From: Corynebacterium sp.
Lineage (GTDB): Bacteria; Actinomycetota; Actinomycetes; Mycobacteriales; Mycobacteriaceae
Length of the DNA stretch: 25,747 nt
Assembly: GCF_030152825.1 (NCBI RefSeq)
Contig: NZ_JASLIP010000072.1
Location: 1-25,747, forward strand
Direction of reading: 5' to 3'
Both the position numbers and the translations under genes were made by a program. Shown in pieces: positions 5,381-13,329 of the stretch (the stretch's first letter is position 1; each line of letters begins with the position of its first letter). The notes under the pieces were generated by a model, which was not told the DNA's origin, did no database searches, and saw only the letters and a program-made list of their open reading frames with translations.

Positions 5381-7597
5381 GTGACTCAGGGCACTGAAGG
5401 GCAGCAGCAGAACCAGGGCGGCACCACGGCCGCTACCAGCGGGGACAAGCAGGCCCCGCCGCTAACCGCTCCTGTGGCCAAGAAGCTTGCCACCCAGCGC
5501 AGTTTCCATGGCCGTGACTTCAGCGATGACTACGAGTGGCTTCGGGATAAGGAAGCCCAGGAAGTTCTGGATCACCTCGCTGCCGAGGATGCATTCGCCG
5601 TGCAGGAGACCGAGCACCTGAAGCCGCTACGCGAGGCCATCTACCAAGAAGTGAAGTCCCGCGTGCAGGAGACGGACATGTCCCTACCCGTCCGTGCGGG
5701 CGACTGGTGGTACTTCTCCCGCTCGACGGAGGGGAAGAACTACGCCTCGATGTGCCGCGTCCCCGTCGAGAACCCGGAGGACTGGACCCCACCGCAGATC
5801 GACCCGGAGACCCCGCACCCGCGCGAGGAGGTCTTCCTCGACGTCAACGCCGAGGCCGAGGGGCACAACTTCTTCTCCCTCGGGGCGGCGAGCGTCACCC
5901 TCGACGGCACCCGCTTGGCCTACTCCGTGGACACCGCGGGCGACGAGCGCTTCACCATGTACTTCCGCGACCTGGCCACCGGCGAGCAGATCGGGGAGCC
6001 GATCCCGGATGTCTTCTACGGCGCGACCTGGGTCGGCCGCGACACGATCTACTACCAGAAGGTCGACGCCGCCTGGCGCCCGCACGAGGTCTGGCGCCAC
6101 ACGCTCGGCACCTCCGTCGAGGAGGATGAGCTGATCTACCGCGAGGAAGACGAGCGCTTCTGGACCGGCGTTGGCACCACCCGCTCTAAGCGCTTCCTGC
6201 TGATCGCCTCCTCCTCCAAGGTCACCAGCGAGATCTGGTACCTCGACCTGGAGGCCGAGGAGAAGGGCGAGGGCGCGGAGCTGACCCGCATCCTGCCGCG
6301 CGAACAGGGGGTTGAGTACGGCATCGACCACGCCCGCGTCGGTGGTGAGGAGTACTGGCTGGTCATCCACAACAAGAACGGCGTGAACTCCGAGTTGGGC
6401 TACCATCCGGTCGGCCAGATCGCCTCCCTGGACGACGTCACCGTCCTCGTGCCGCATCGCGACGACGCCCGCATCGAGGGTGTGGACTGCTTCCAGAACC
6501 ACCTCGTCCTCGAGGCCCGCGAGAACGCCGTTTCGAAGAGCTACCTGATGGATATCTCCGACGGTTGGTCCGAGTTCCGCCCAGTCGACTTCGGCGAGGA
6601 GATCGCGACCGTCGGGGCCGCCGGGAATAGCGAGTGGAACCCGCCCGTCCTGCGCTTCGTCTTCTCCTCCTTTACGACGCCCACCCGGATCTACGAGCTC
6701 GACCTGGCTACTGGGGAGCAGATCCTGCGCAAGGAACAGCAGGTCCTTCCCGGGCCGGACGGTAAGGAATTCAACCCGGCTGATTACCAGGCCACCCGCA
6801 TCTGGGCCACTGCGCCGGACGGCGCCCAGGTCCCGGTTAGCCTGATCCACCGCGCCGACGTCCCACTCGACCGGGAGAACCCGGTGCTGCTTTATGGCTA
6901 TGGCAGCTACGAGTCCTCCATGGACCCGGGTTTCTCCATCTTCCGGCTCTCGATGCTGGACCGCGGCGTGGTCTACGCCATCGCGCACGTCCGCGGTGGC
7001 GGGGAAATGGGCCGGCTTTGGTACGACAACGGCAAGGGGCTGTCCAAGAAGAACACCTTCACTGACTTCATCGCCGTGGCCGACGAGCTGATTGCCCGAG
7101 GCATGACCAGCCCGCAGCGCATGGTCGCCGAGGGGGGCTCTGCCGGCGGCATGCTGATGGGCGCGGTGGCGAACATGGCAGGCGACCGCTTCGCGGGTAT
7201 CGAGGCGATCGTGCCCTTCGTCGACCCGCTGACCTCCATGCTCATGCCGGAGCTGCCGCTGACCGTGACCGAGTGGGATGAATGGGGCGACCCCTACCAC
7301 GACCCACAGGTCTACGACTACATGGCGGAATACGCCCCCTACGAGAACATCACCGCCGACAAGACTTATCCGCCGATTCTCGCTGTGACCAGCCTCAACG
7401 ACACCCGCGTACTCTACGTGGAACCCGCGAAGTGGGTGGCTAAGCTCCGCGACGTGGCGGGCGCGAACGTCCTGCTGAAGATCGACATGGAGTCCGGCCA
7501 CGGTGGCGTCTCCGGCCGCTACAAGGCCTGGGAGCAGGGTGCGTTCGAGACCGCCTGGGAGCTGGACCGCATGGGTGCCACCGAGCTGTTGGGCTAG
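5381..7597 (+). CDS. ptrB: Oligopeptidase B (S9A prolyl-oligopeptidase family)
   Basis: Cytosolic serine peptidase that cuts short peptides, usually after Arg or Lys in this subfamily. The protein has 738 residues from GTG 5381, close to the family norm of about 700 plus a short Gln/Gly/Thr-rich N-terminal tail. An N-terminal beta-propeller (about 80-440) precedes the alpha/beta-hydrolase domain. The catalytic triad is visible: Ser587 in GGSAGG, Asp674 in LNDTRV and His707 in ESGHGG. YGYGSYE and AHVRGGGEMGR are typical of oligopeptidase B. GTG 5381 is preferred to TTG 5351 because AAGGG lies 5 bases before it. It stands as a single gene with a long structured leader; a hairpin and a new promoter separate it from purS. 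Confidence 0.93.
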   Translation: MTQGTEGQQQNQGGTTAATSGDKQAPPLTAPVAKKLATQRSFHGRDFSDDYEWLRDKEAQEVLDHLAAEDAFAVQETEHLKPLREAIYQEVKSRVQETDMSLPVRAGDWWYFSRSTEGKNYASMCRVPVENPEDWTPPQIDPETPHPREEVFLDVNAEAEGHNFFSLGAASVTLDGTRLAYSVDTAGDERFTMYFRDLATGEQIGEPIPDVFYGATWVGRDTIYYQKVDAAWRPHEVWRHTLGTSVEEDELIYREEDERFWTGVGTTRSKRFLLIASSSKVTSEIWYLDLEAEEKGEGAELTRILPREQGVEYGIDHARVGGEEYWLVIHNKNGVNSELGYHPVGQIASLDDVTVLVPHRDDARIEGVDCFQNHLVLEARENAVSKSYLMDISDGWSEFRPVDFGEEIATVGAAGNSEWNPPVLRFVFSSFTTPTRIYELDLATGEQILRKEQQVLPGPDGKEFNPADYQATRIWATAPDGAQVPVSLIHRADVPLDRENPVLLYGYGSYESSMDPGFSIFRLSMLDRGVVYAIAHVRGGGEMGRLWYDNGKGLSKKNTFTDFIAVADELIARGMTSPQRMVAEGGSAGGMLMGAVANMAGDRFAGIEAIVPFVDPLTSMLMPELPLTVTEWDEWGDPYHDPQVYDYMAEYAPYENITADKTYPPILAVTSLNDTRVLYVEPAKWVAKLRDVAGANVLLKIDMESGHGGVSGRYKAWEQGAFETAWELDRMGATELLG

Positions 7598-7622
7598 GTT
7601 TTTCCACCTTCGGTCACGCTTT

Positions 7623-7661
7623 CCGCCGCCTTCGGAGGTGCTGTTTCATCTCCCCCGGCGG
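7623..7661 (+). terminator. Hairpin after ptrB, probable terminator
   Basis: Outer arms CCGCCG (7623-7628) and CGGCGG (7656-7661) enclose an inner helix GGAGGTG (7634-7640) with CATCTCC (7647-7653), including one G-U pair and a 6-base loop. It sits 26 bases after the ptrB stop and before the purS promoter. There is no T-run, so termination efficiency is uncertain. Confidence 0.4.
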
Positions 7662-7696
7662 CGCCATTCCAATAATTCCTTGGCCTTTCAGCCTGG

Positions 7697-7705
7697 TGTT
7701 AACAT
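7697..7705 (+). promoter_or_regulatory. Probable promoter of purSQL
   Basis: TG (7697-7698), one base, then TAACAT (7700-7705) is an extended -10 of the TANNNT type. It lies 49 bases before the purS ATG, which would give a leader of about 40 bases carrying GGGAG and AGAGA as ribosome-site candidates. No clear -35 or PurR-like operator was seen. Confidence 0.5.
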
Positions 7706-7753
7706 GGGCACGTACTTAATGGATTTTTCCAACAGCTGGGAGCACTAGAGAAC

Positions 7754-7999
7754 ATGGCTCGTGTGGTTGTCAACGTCATGCCGAAGAAAGAAATTCTGGA
7801 TCCCCAGGGGCAGGCCATCGTCCGCGCCCTTGGTCGTCTGGAGATTAGCGGGGTGCGGGATGTCCGTCAGGGCAAGCGCTTCGAACTCGAGGTCGATGAC
7901 CAGGTGACCGAGGCAGATCTGGGGAAGATCGCCGCGGAACTGCTCGCCAACACCGTGATTGAGGACTACGAGGTCGTCACCGCGGAGGTTCAGCAGTGA
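7754..7999 (+). CDS. purS: FGAM synthase subunit PurS
   Basis: Small subunit of phosphoribosylformylglycinamidine synthase, 81 residues, the usual size. In organisms with the small PurL, PurS dimers bridge PurQ and PurL and help ammonia channelling. The start ARVVVNVMPKKEILDPQGQA and the GVRDVRQGKRFELEV segment are typical of the family. The stop overlaps the purQ start by 4 bases (GTGA), indicating tight translational coupling. Confidence 0.95.
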   Translation: MARVVVNVMPKKEILDPQGQAIVRALGRLEISGVRDVRQGKRFELEVDDQVTEADLGKIAAELLANTVIEDYEVVTAEVQQ

Positions 8000-8664
8000 G
8001 CCCTCGCATCGGAGTAATCACCTTCCCGGGCACCCTCGATGACGTCGACGCCCTGCGCGCCGTTCGTCTCGCCGGGGGCGAGCCCGTCGAGCTGTGGCAC
8101 GCGGACGCTGACCTGAAGGACGTCGACGCTGTCGTCGTCCCGGGTGGTTTTTCTTATGGCGACTACCTGCGCGCCGGGGCCATCGCCGCGATCGCCCCAG
8201 CCATGCGCTCCGTCGTCGAGGCCGCGGGCCGTGGCCTGCCCGTCCTGGGCATCTGCAACGGCTTCCAGATCCTGCAGGAAGCAGGGTTGCTGCCGGGCGC
8301 GCTGACCCGTAACGAGGGCCTGCACTTCGTGTGCCGCGACATCGAGCTCGAGGTGGAGAACAACTCCACCCCATGGACCTCCGGCCTGGAGAAGGGATCC
8401 ACCCTGCTGGTCCCGTCCAAGCACGGCGAGGGCCGCTTCCAGGCGGATGAGGAGACCCTCAAGCGCCTCGAGGGGGAGGGGCAGGTTGTCTTTCGCTACG
8501 TGGTGAACCACAACGGCTCCCGCAACTCCATCGCGGGCGTGTGCAGCGAGAAGGGCAACGTCGTTGGCCTCATGCCGCACCCAGAGCACGCCGTGGAAGA
8601 GCTCACCGGACCGTCCACCGACGGCCTCGGCATGTTCCAGTCCGTCCTTCACAGCCTGGTCTAG
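7996..8664 (+). CDS. purQ: FGAM synthase glutaminase subunit PurQ
   Basis: Class I glutamine amidotransferase of 222 residues. It releases ammonia from glutamine for PurL in the fourth step of IMP synthesis. The nucleophile is Cys87 in LGICNGFQ; the rest of the triad is His195 and Glu197 in MPHPEH. PGGFSYGDYLRAG forms the conserved oxyanion-loop region. GTG 7996 overlaps the purS stop by 4 bases, so the two subunits are made together. purL follows after 58 bases. Confidence 0.96.
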   Translation: MSPRIGVITFPGTLDDVDALRAVRLAGGEPVELWHADADLKDVDAVVVPGGFSYGDYLRAGAIAAIAPAMRSVVEAAGRGLPVLGICNGFQILQEAGLLPGALTRNEGLHFVCRDIELEVENNSTPWTSGLEKGSTLLVPSKHGEGRFQADEETLKRLEGEGQVVFRYVVNHNGSRNSIAGVCSEKGNVVGLMPHPEHAVEELTGPSTDGLGMFQSVLHSLV

Positions 8665-8722
8665 GGCCTCATCGGCTACCAGCGAGAACTTTTTCAAGAA
8701 AGTAGTTCAGGGAAGTAGTTCT

Positions 8723-11185
8723 ATGACGAACAACCTCAACAACGGTTCCGGCGCCGCGGCCGACTCTGGCGCTGTCAAGGTGCACAACGACACGGTGGCG
8801 AACGCCGAGCAGACCCCGGATCTCGTCCAGCCGTGGGCGGACCTCGGCCTCAAGGAGGACGAGTACGCCCGCATCAAGGAGATCCTGGGCCGCCGCCCAA
8901 CCGAGGCGGAGCTGGCCGTGTACTCCGTGATGTGGTCGGAGCACTGCTCCTATAAGTCCTCCAAGGTTCACCTGCGTTACTTCGGTGAGACCACCACCGA
9001 GGAGATGAACTCCAAGATGCTCGCCGGCATCGGCGAGAACGCCGGCGTGGTGGACATCGGCGACGGCTGGGCCGTGACCTTCAAGGTCGAGAGCCACAAC
9101 TCGCCGTCCTACATCGAGCCCTACCAGGGTGCTGCCACCGGCGTCGGCGGCATCATCCGCGACATCATGGCCATGGGCGCCCGCCCGGTCGCCGTGATGG
9201 ACCAGCTGCGCTTCGGCGCCGCGGACGCCCCGGATACCCAGCGCGTCCTGCCTGGCGTGGTTGCCGGTATCGGCGGCTACGGTAACTCCCTCGGCCTGCC
9301 GAACATCGGCGGCGAGACCGTCTTCGACGCCTCCTACGGCGGTAACCCACTGGTCAACGCCCTCGGCGTGGGCGTGCTCCCGGCCGAGGACCTGAAGCTG
9401 GCCTTCGCCTCCGGCACCGGCAACCGCGTCGTCCTCTTCGGTGCCCGCACCGGCCTGGACGGCATCGGCGGTGTGTCCGTCCTGGCGTCCGAGAACTTCG
9501 AGGAGGGCGCGGAGCGCAAGCTCCCGGCCGTGCAGGTCGGCGACCCCTTCGCGGAGAAGGTCCTCATCGAGTGCTGCCTGGACCTGTACAACGCCGGCGT
9601 CGTCGTCGGTATTCAGGATCTCGGTGGCGCAGGCCTGTCCTGTGCCGTCTCCGAGCTCGCCGCCGCTGGTGACGTGGGCATGCACGTCGTGCTCGACAAC
9701 GTCCACCAGCGCGCCAAGGGCATGACCGGCGCCGAGATCCTCTCCTCCGAGTCCCAGGAGCGCATGTGCGCGGTCGTGGAGCCGGAGAAGCTCGACGAAT
9801 TCATGGAGATCTGCCGCAAGTGGGACGTCATCGCCTCCGACATCGGCGAGGTCACCGACACCGGTCGCCTGATCTGCGAGCACCAGGGCGAGGTCATCCT
9901 GGACGCCCCGCCGAAGACCATCGCGGACGAGGGCCCGGTCTACGAGCGCCCGTACCAGCGCCCGGCCAACCAGGACGAGCTGCAGAAGCAGGCCGACCTG
10001 CCGCGCCCGAATAACCTGCCGGAGCTGCGCCAGCAGCTGCTGGACCTGGTCGCCTCCCCGGCGCTGTGCTCCCGCGAGTTCATCACCGAGCAGTTCGACC
10101 GTTACGTCCGCGGCAACACCGTCCTGGCGAAGGACGCCGATGCCGGGATGCTGCGCATCGACGAGAAGACCAACCGTGGCATCGCGGTCTCCGCAGACGC
10201 CTCCGGGCGCTACGCGCAGCTCGACCCGCGCATGGGTGCGAAGCTCGCGCTGGGCGAGGCCTACCGCAACGTCGCCACCACGGGTGCGACCCCGGTGGCT
10301 GTCTCCAACTGCCTGAACTTCGGCTCCCCGGAGGACCCGGAGGTCATGTGGCAGTTCCGCGAGGCCGTCCACGGCCTGGCCGACGGCTGCGTCGACGTCC
10401 AGATCCCGGTCACCGGCGGCAACGTCTCCTTCTATAACCAGACCGGTGACACCCCGATCCTGCCGACCCCGGTGGTCGCGGTTCTGGGAACCATCGACGA
10501 CGCCACCACCCGCCTGCCGCAGCAGATCGCGGAGGGCTCGGAGTACGAGCTGATCCTGGCTGGCGCGATGACCAAGGAGGAGCTGGGGGGCTCCATCTGG
10601 CAGCAGGTTGTCCACGACAACCTCTCCGGCTTGCCGCCGCAGATCGACCTGCACGCCGAGGAGTGCCTGGGCAATGCCCTGTCCGCCCTGCGTGGCGTGG
10701 CAGCTGCAGCCACCGACCTCTCCGAGGGCGGCCTGGCGCAGACCATCGTCGAGCTGGCGATCCAGTCCAACACGGGTGTCACCGTCAACCCGGCGATGAA
10801 CCTGGAGCCTGGCCTGGCGGCCAGCGATGACCTGCACGAGCAGCTCTTCGTTGGCCTGTTCTCCGAGACCGCCACCCGCGTGGTGCTCGCGGTGCCGAAG
10901 GCAAGCTACGGCAAGGCGATGGAGATCCTCGCCGACCACGAGGTTCCAGCCGCCTGGATTGGCCGCACAGGCAGCGTGGACGCCGAGGGTCGCCCGGAGG
11001 TCTGCTTCGAGGTTGGCGCGACCGGCAACCTGCCGGGCGATCAGCCGGGGCCTGCGGAGCAGGACGCATCCGAGGAGGGCGAGGTCGCACGCCTGGTCTT
11101 CAACGTCGAGGAGCTGCGCAACGTGTGGGAGGCAACTCTGCCCGCGCTCTTCGGCCACGCCACCGGCGCGAACTCCACCGTCTAG
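8723..11185 (+). CDS. purL: FGAM synthase large subunit PurL (small-type)
   Basis: ATP-dependent synthetase that converts FGAR and ammonia to FGAM, working with PurS and PurQ encoded just upstream. At 820 residues it is the small PurL form, lacking a fused glutaminase; about 50 N-terminal residues before QPWADLGLKEDEY are low complexity and extend beyond the usual start. The conserved SEHCSYKSSK carries the expected catalytic His (residue 74), and SHNSPSYIEPYQGAATGVGG is the phosphate-binding loop of the PurM/PurL superfamily. ATG 8723 has AGGGAAG 6 bases upstream; an earlier frame extension overlapping purQ was rejected. A short direct repeat, AAGTAGTTC at 8700 and 8713, lies in the leader. 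It ends at a bidirectional hairpin. Confidence 0.96.
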   Translation: MTNNLNNGSGAAADSGAVKVHNDTVANAEQTPDLVQPWADLGLKEDEYARIKEILGRRPTEAELAVYSVMWSEHCSYKSSKVHLRYFGETTTEEMNSKMLAGIGENAGVVDIGDGWAVTFKVESHNSPSYIEPYQGAATGVGGIIRDIMAMGARPVAVMDQLRFGAADAPDTQRVLPGVVAGIGGYGNSLGLPNIGGETVFDASYGGNPLVNALGVGVLPAEDLKLAFASGTGNRVVLFGARTGLDGIGGVSVLASENFEEGAERKLPAVQVGDPFAEKVLIECCLDLYNAGVVVGIQDLGGAGLSCAVSELAAAGDVGMHVVLDNVHQRAKGMTGAEILSSESQERMCAVVEPEKLDEFMEICRKWDVIASDIGEVTDTGRLICEHQGEVILDAPPKTIADEGPVYERPYQRPANQDELQKQADLPRPNNLPELRQQLLDLVASPALCSREFITEQFDRYVRGNTVLAKDADAGMLRIDEKTNRGIAVSADASGRYAQLDPRMGAKLALGEAYRNVATTGATPVAVSNCLNFGSPEDPEVMWQFREAVHGLADGCVDVQIPVTGGNVSFYNQTGDTPILPTPVVAVLGTIDDATTRLPQQIAEGSEYELILAGAMTKEELGGSIWQQVVHDNLSGLPPQIDLHAEECLGNALSALRGVAAAATDLSEGGLAQTIVELAIQSNTGVTVNPAMNLEPGLAASDDLHEQLFVGLFSETATRVVLAVPKASYGKAMEILADHEVPAAWIGRTGSVDAEGRPEVCFEVGATGNLPGDQPGPAEQDASEEGEVARLVFNVEELRNVWEATLPALFGHATGANSTV

Positions 11186-11206
11186 GTCGCACAAGCCCTA
11201 GCTAGG

Positions 11207-11234
11207 GGAGGGCTGGCCTAACTGCTAGCCCTCC
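11207..11234. terminator. Hairpin between convergent purL and PNPOx-family gene
   Basis: An 11-bp stem, 11207-11217 (core AGGGCTGGC) with 11224-11234 (core GCTAGCCCT), with one G-U pair and a 6-base loop. It includes the stop codon of the minus-strand gene and lies 21 bases after the purL stop. CCCTAGCTAGGG (11197-11208), a 12-bp palindrome, overlaps it. No strong T-run on either strand. Confidence 0.55.
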
Positions 11235-11884
11235 TGATCGGCGAGCTGATACTCGAGCGCTTGAATGCGCTCCTTCAGCTCGGCGATATCTTTTCGGTAT
11301 AGGCCCAGTGTCTCGTCGACCTGGGCCTTCGTCCATCTCGGCTGAATGTGCTTCGAGCAGTTCGCGTCGGTAGCCACCAGGTCCACGACCATGATGCGTT
11401 CGGAGGGCTGGCGGAGCCTTACGCCGCCGATGGTGGTCGCGGCCTCGGCGAGCTCGAGATCGTCGGTGGCCTCCACGATGCGGGCGTGGCCGAAGACCTT
11501 CAGCCGGCGCCGCAGTGGATAGTCGACGAAGAACAGGCACACCCGCCCGCCGTCCTTCCCGCCCCGGTCCACATTGCCCGTGGTGACGAACTGGTTATTG
11601 CCGTGGAACTCCGGCCAGAACAGTCGCTTGCCGTCCGCGCTGATGTGCACGAAGCCCTGCGGTCCGCCGCGGTGCTGCACGTACGGCCACCCGGTGCCAG
11701 TGACGGTGGAGATGTAGAAGTGCTGGGCGCTGCGGATCAGCTTGCGGGCCTTTCCGTCGAGCCCATCGAAGGGGCCGTCGGCGTGCCCCTGCTCCACGCC
11801 GGGCAGCTGCGTTTCCTCGCTGTGCTGTCGGGCGCGGACGAAGCGGTCGTAGGCGATCTTCTCGTAGGTCAGCTCATCGGTCAT
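11225..11884 (-). CDS. Pyridoxamine 5'-phosphate oxidase-family (FMN-binding) protein
   Basis: Protein of 219 residues with a split-barrel flavin-binding fold at about residues 35-170: RSAQHFYISTVTGTGWPYVQHRGGPQGFVH, GNNQFVTTGN and RVCLFFVDYPLRRRLKVFGHARIVE (adjacent fragments of the domain) follow the pattern of PNPOx-like proteins. The last 40 residues form a predicted helix or coiled coil (ELKERIQALEYQLADQ). It is probably a flavin- or F420-dependent reductase or a cofactor-binding protein; true PdxH activity is not implied, since the PLP-specific C-terminal motif is not recognised. GGAAGGAG lies 7 bases before the ATG. It is 85 bases downstream of moeA on the same strand, so co-transcription is possible. 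Confidence 0.82.
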   Translation of the reverse strand: MTDELTYEKIAYDRFVRARQHSEETQLPGVEQGHADGPFDGLDGKARKLIRSAQHFYISTVTGTGWPYVQHRGGPQGFVHISADGKRLFWPEFHGNNQFVTTGNVDRGGKDGGRVCLFFVDYPLRRRLKVFGHARIVEATDDLELAEAATTIGGVRLRQPSERIMVVDLVATDANCSKHIQPRWTKAQVDETLGLYRKDIAELKERIQALEYQLADQEG

Positions 11885-11969
11885 CAGCCGGCTCCTTCCA
11901 GGTTTGGTCGTACAGGGTCGCCGCGTTCGGCAGCCGCCCTAGGTCCGGCGGTCGCCTCTGACGATCACA

Positions 11970-13280
11970 CTAGAGAAGTAGGACGTCTACCTCTTCGCCC
12001 TCGCCGGGGCCCGCGGATCTCGCCGGTATCACCACCATGCCATCCAGCCCCACGAGGGAGGCAACGAAGTGGGAGCCGAAGCGCTGGCCACTGAACGCAT
12101 CCACCACAGGTTCGGTGCCGGAGTAGTCCACCCGGACGGGGGAGAGCAGCGTGCGCCCCGTGCTGGTTGGGAAATGTCCGCGGACCCGGGCGCGCACGCC
12201 CGGGCGGTTGAGGGCGGTGCCGTAAGCAGGCAGTCCCCGCATGCGGCGGAGCAGCGGGGCTACAAAGATGTGGAAGCTCACCCACACGCTCACGGGGTTG
12301 CCGGGCAGGCAGAGCAGGGGAGTGCCCGCCCACAGCCCGCCGCCCTGGGGCTTGCCCGGCTGCATATTCAGCGGGCCGAACCACATGTCCGTGCTGTTCT
12401 CTCCCGCGACCTGTTTGACCACATCGAAGGCCCCGGCGGAGATACCACCGGTGGTGACGATGAGGTCGTGGCTGACCGCGAGCTCGTCCAAGAGGTGGCG
12501 GAAGGCCTCGGCGTCGTCCCGGACCTGGTGAACGCTGGCGGTGACCCCGGTGCCCAGTGCCTCGGCGAGCTGGGCGGCCATCGGGCCGTTGGAGTCCGGG
12601 ATGCGGGGTAGGCTGCTTTCAACTGATCCGGCCCCGGCTTGGCCGGTCTCGGCACCATTGGTCACCGCGACCTCGTCGCCCGTGGTGACCACGGCGACGC
12701 GCAGCGTGGGGTGGACCTCGACCTCATCCACCCCGGTCGCAATGAGGGCGGCGACGGTCCCGGCGTCGAGCTCGCAGCCTGCCGGGGCGAGTGCCTCGCC
12801 CGGGCGGATGTTGGAACCGGCGCGGCGCACGTGCGACTGCTCCGGGTTCAGCTCGTAGACCTCGATGGCCTCGGGAAGCGGGTGCGGGCCGGCGGGGATA
12901 TTCGTCGCCTCAACGGGGATGATCACCACGTCGGCGCCCTCCGGAACTGGGGCGCCCGTCATGATGCGCTGGGCGTAACCTGTCGGCGGTAGTTCGGGGG
13001 CCGCGCCGGCGAAGACATCGCCGGAGACAGGAAAACGCAGCGGACTCGTGCGCAGGTCCCGGGCTTCCAAGTCTGGGGGCACGTCCGAGGCACGGATGGC
13101 GAAACCATCCATCGCGGAGTTCGAAAACGGTGGGACGGCCTGCTGGGCGTTCACCGGGCGCGCCAGCACCCGGCCCAACGCCTGGTTAAGCGGCAGCGTC
13201 TCAGTTCCACGGCCCGTCCGCTGCAGCCAGGCATCGGCCAGCGACTGGGTAAAGCGGTAGTGCTCGTCGATGGAACGCAT
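11970..13280 (-). CDS. moeA: Molybdopterin molybdenumtransferase MoeA
   Basis: Inserts molybdate into adenylylated molybdopterin in the last step of molybdenum cofactor synthesis. The protein has 436 residues from ATG 13280. Visible motifs are NSAMDGFAI (about 54-62), VTTGDEV (about 198-204) and VTTGGISAG (about 275-283) in the MoCF-binding domain, and PGNPVSVWVSF (about 326-336). The C-terminal domain IV ends in GEEVDVLLL. The MRSIDEH start matches the family. An upstream in-frame GTG at 13325 would add 15 residues without similarity and lacks a ribosome site. A strong hairpin ends 2 bases before the ATG. No other Mo-cofactor gene lies in the window, so it stands apart from its pathway. Confidence 0.93.
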   Translation of the reverse strand: MRSIDEHYRFTQSLADAWLQRTGRGTETLPLNQALGRVLARPVNAQQAVPPFSNSAMDGFAIRASDVPPDLEARDLRTSPLRFPVSGDVFAGAAPELPPTGYAQRIMTGAPVPEGADVVIIPVEATNIPAGPHPLPEAIEVYELNPEQSHVRRAGSNIRPGEALAPAGCELDAGTVAALIATGVDEVEVHPTLRVAVVTTGDEVAVTNGAETGQAGAGSVESSLPRIPDSNGPMAAQLAEALGTGVTASVHQVRDDAEAFRHLLDELAVSHDLIVTTGGISAGAFDVVKQVAGENSTDMWFGPLNMQPGKPQGGGLWAGTPLLCLPGNPVSVWVSFHIFVAPLLRRMRGLPAYGTALNRPGVRARVRGHFPTSTGRTLLSPVRVDYSGTEPVVDAFSGQRFGSHFVASLVGLDGMVVIPARSAGPGEGEEVDVLLL

Positions 13281-13282
13281 AT

Positions 13283-13310
13283 GCCCACCCGTGCCGTGGC
13301 AGGGGTGGGC
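13283..13310 (-). promoter_or_regulatory. Hairpin directly before the moeA start
   Basis: Perfect 8-bp arms GCCCACCC (13283-13290) and GGGTGGGC (13303-13310), with a further TGCC/GGCA pairing inside. It fills the gap between the thioesterase stop and moeA and occupies the place of a ribosome site, only 2 bases from ATG 13280. It could terminate the upstream message or limit moeA translation. Confidence 0.45.
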
Positions 13311-13329
13311 GGCGGTCTTTGTCACTGGG

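Noticed and set aside
5684..7501. Open frame of about 600 codons opposite ptrB
   Set aside because: Shadow of the conserved ptrB frame; composition is biased to Val, Asp, Gly, His and Arg with no domain.
8564..8722. Upstream extension of purL overlapping purQ
   Set aside because: The added 53 residues have no similarity to PurL, overlap the purQ end, and ATG 8723 has a good ribosome site.
8669..11194. Open frame of about 840 codons on the minus strand opposite purL
   Set aside because: It mirrors purL codon by codon in GC-rich DNA, shows no recognisable family, and the plus strand encodes a fully conserved PurL.
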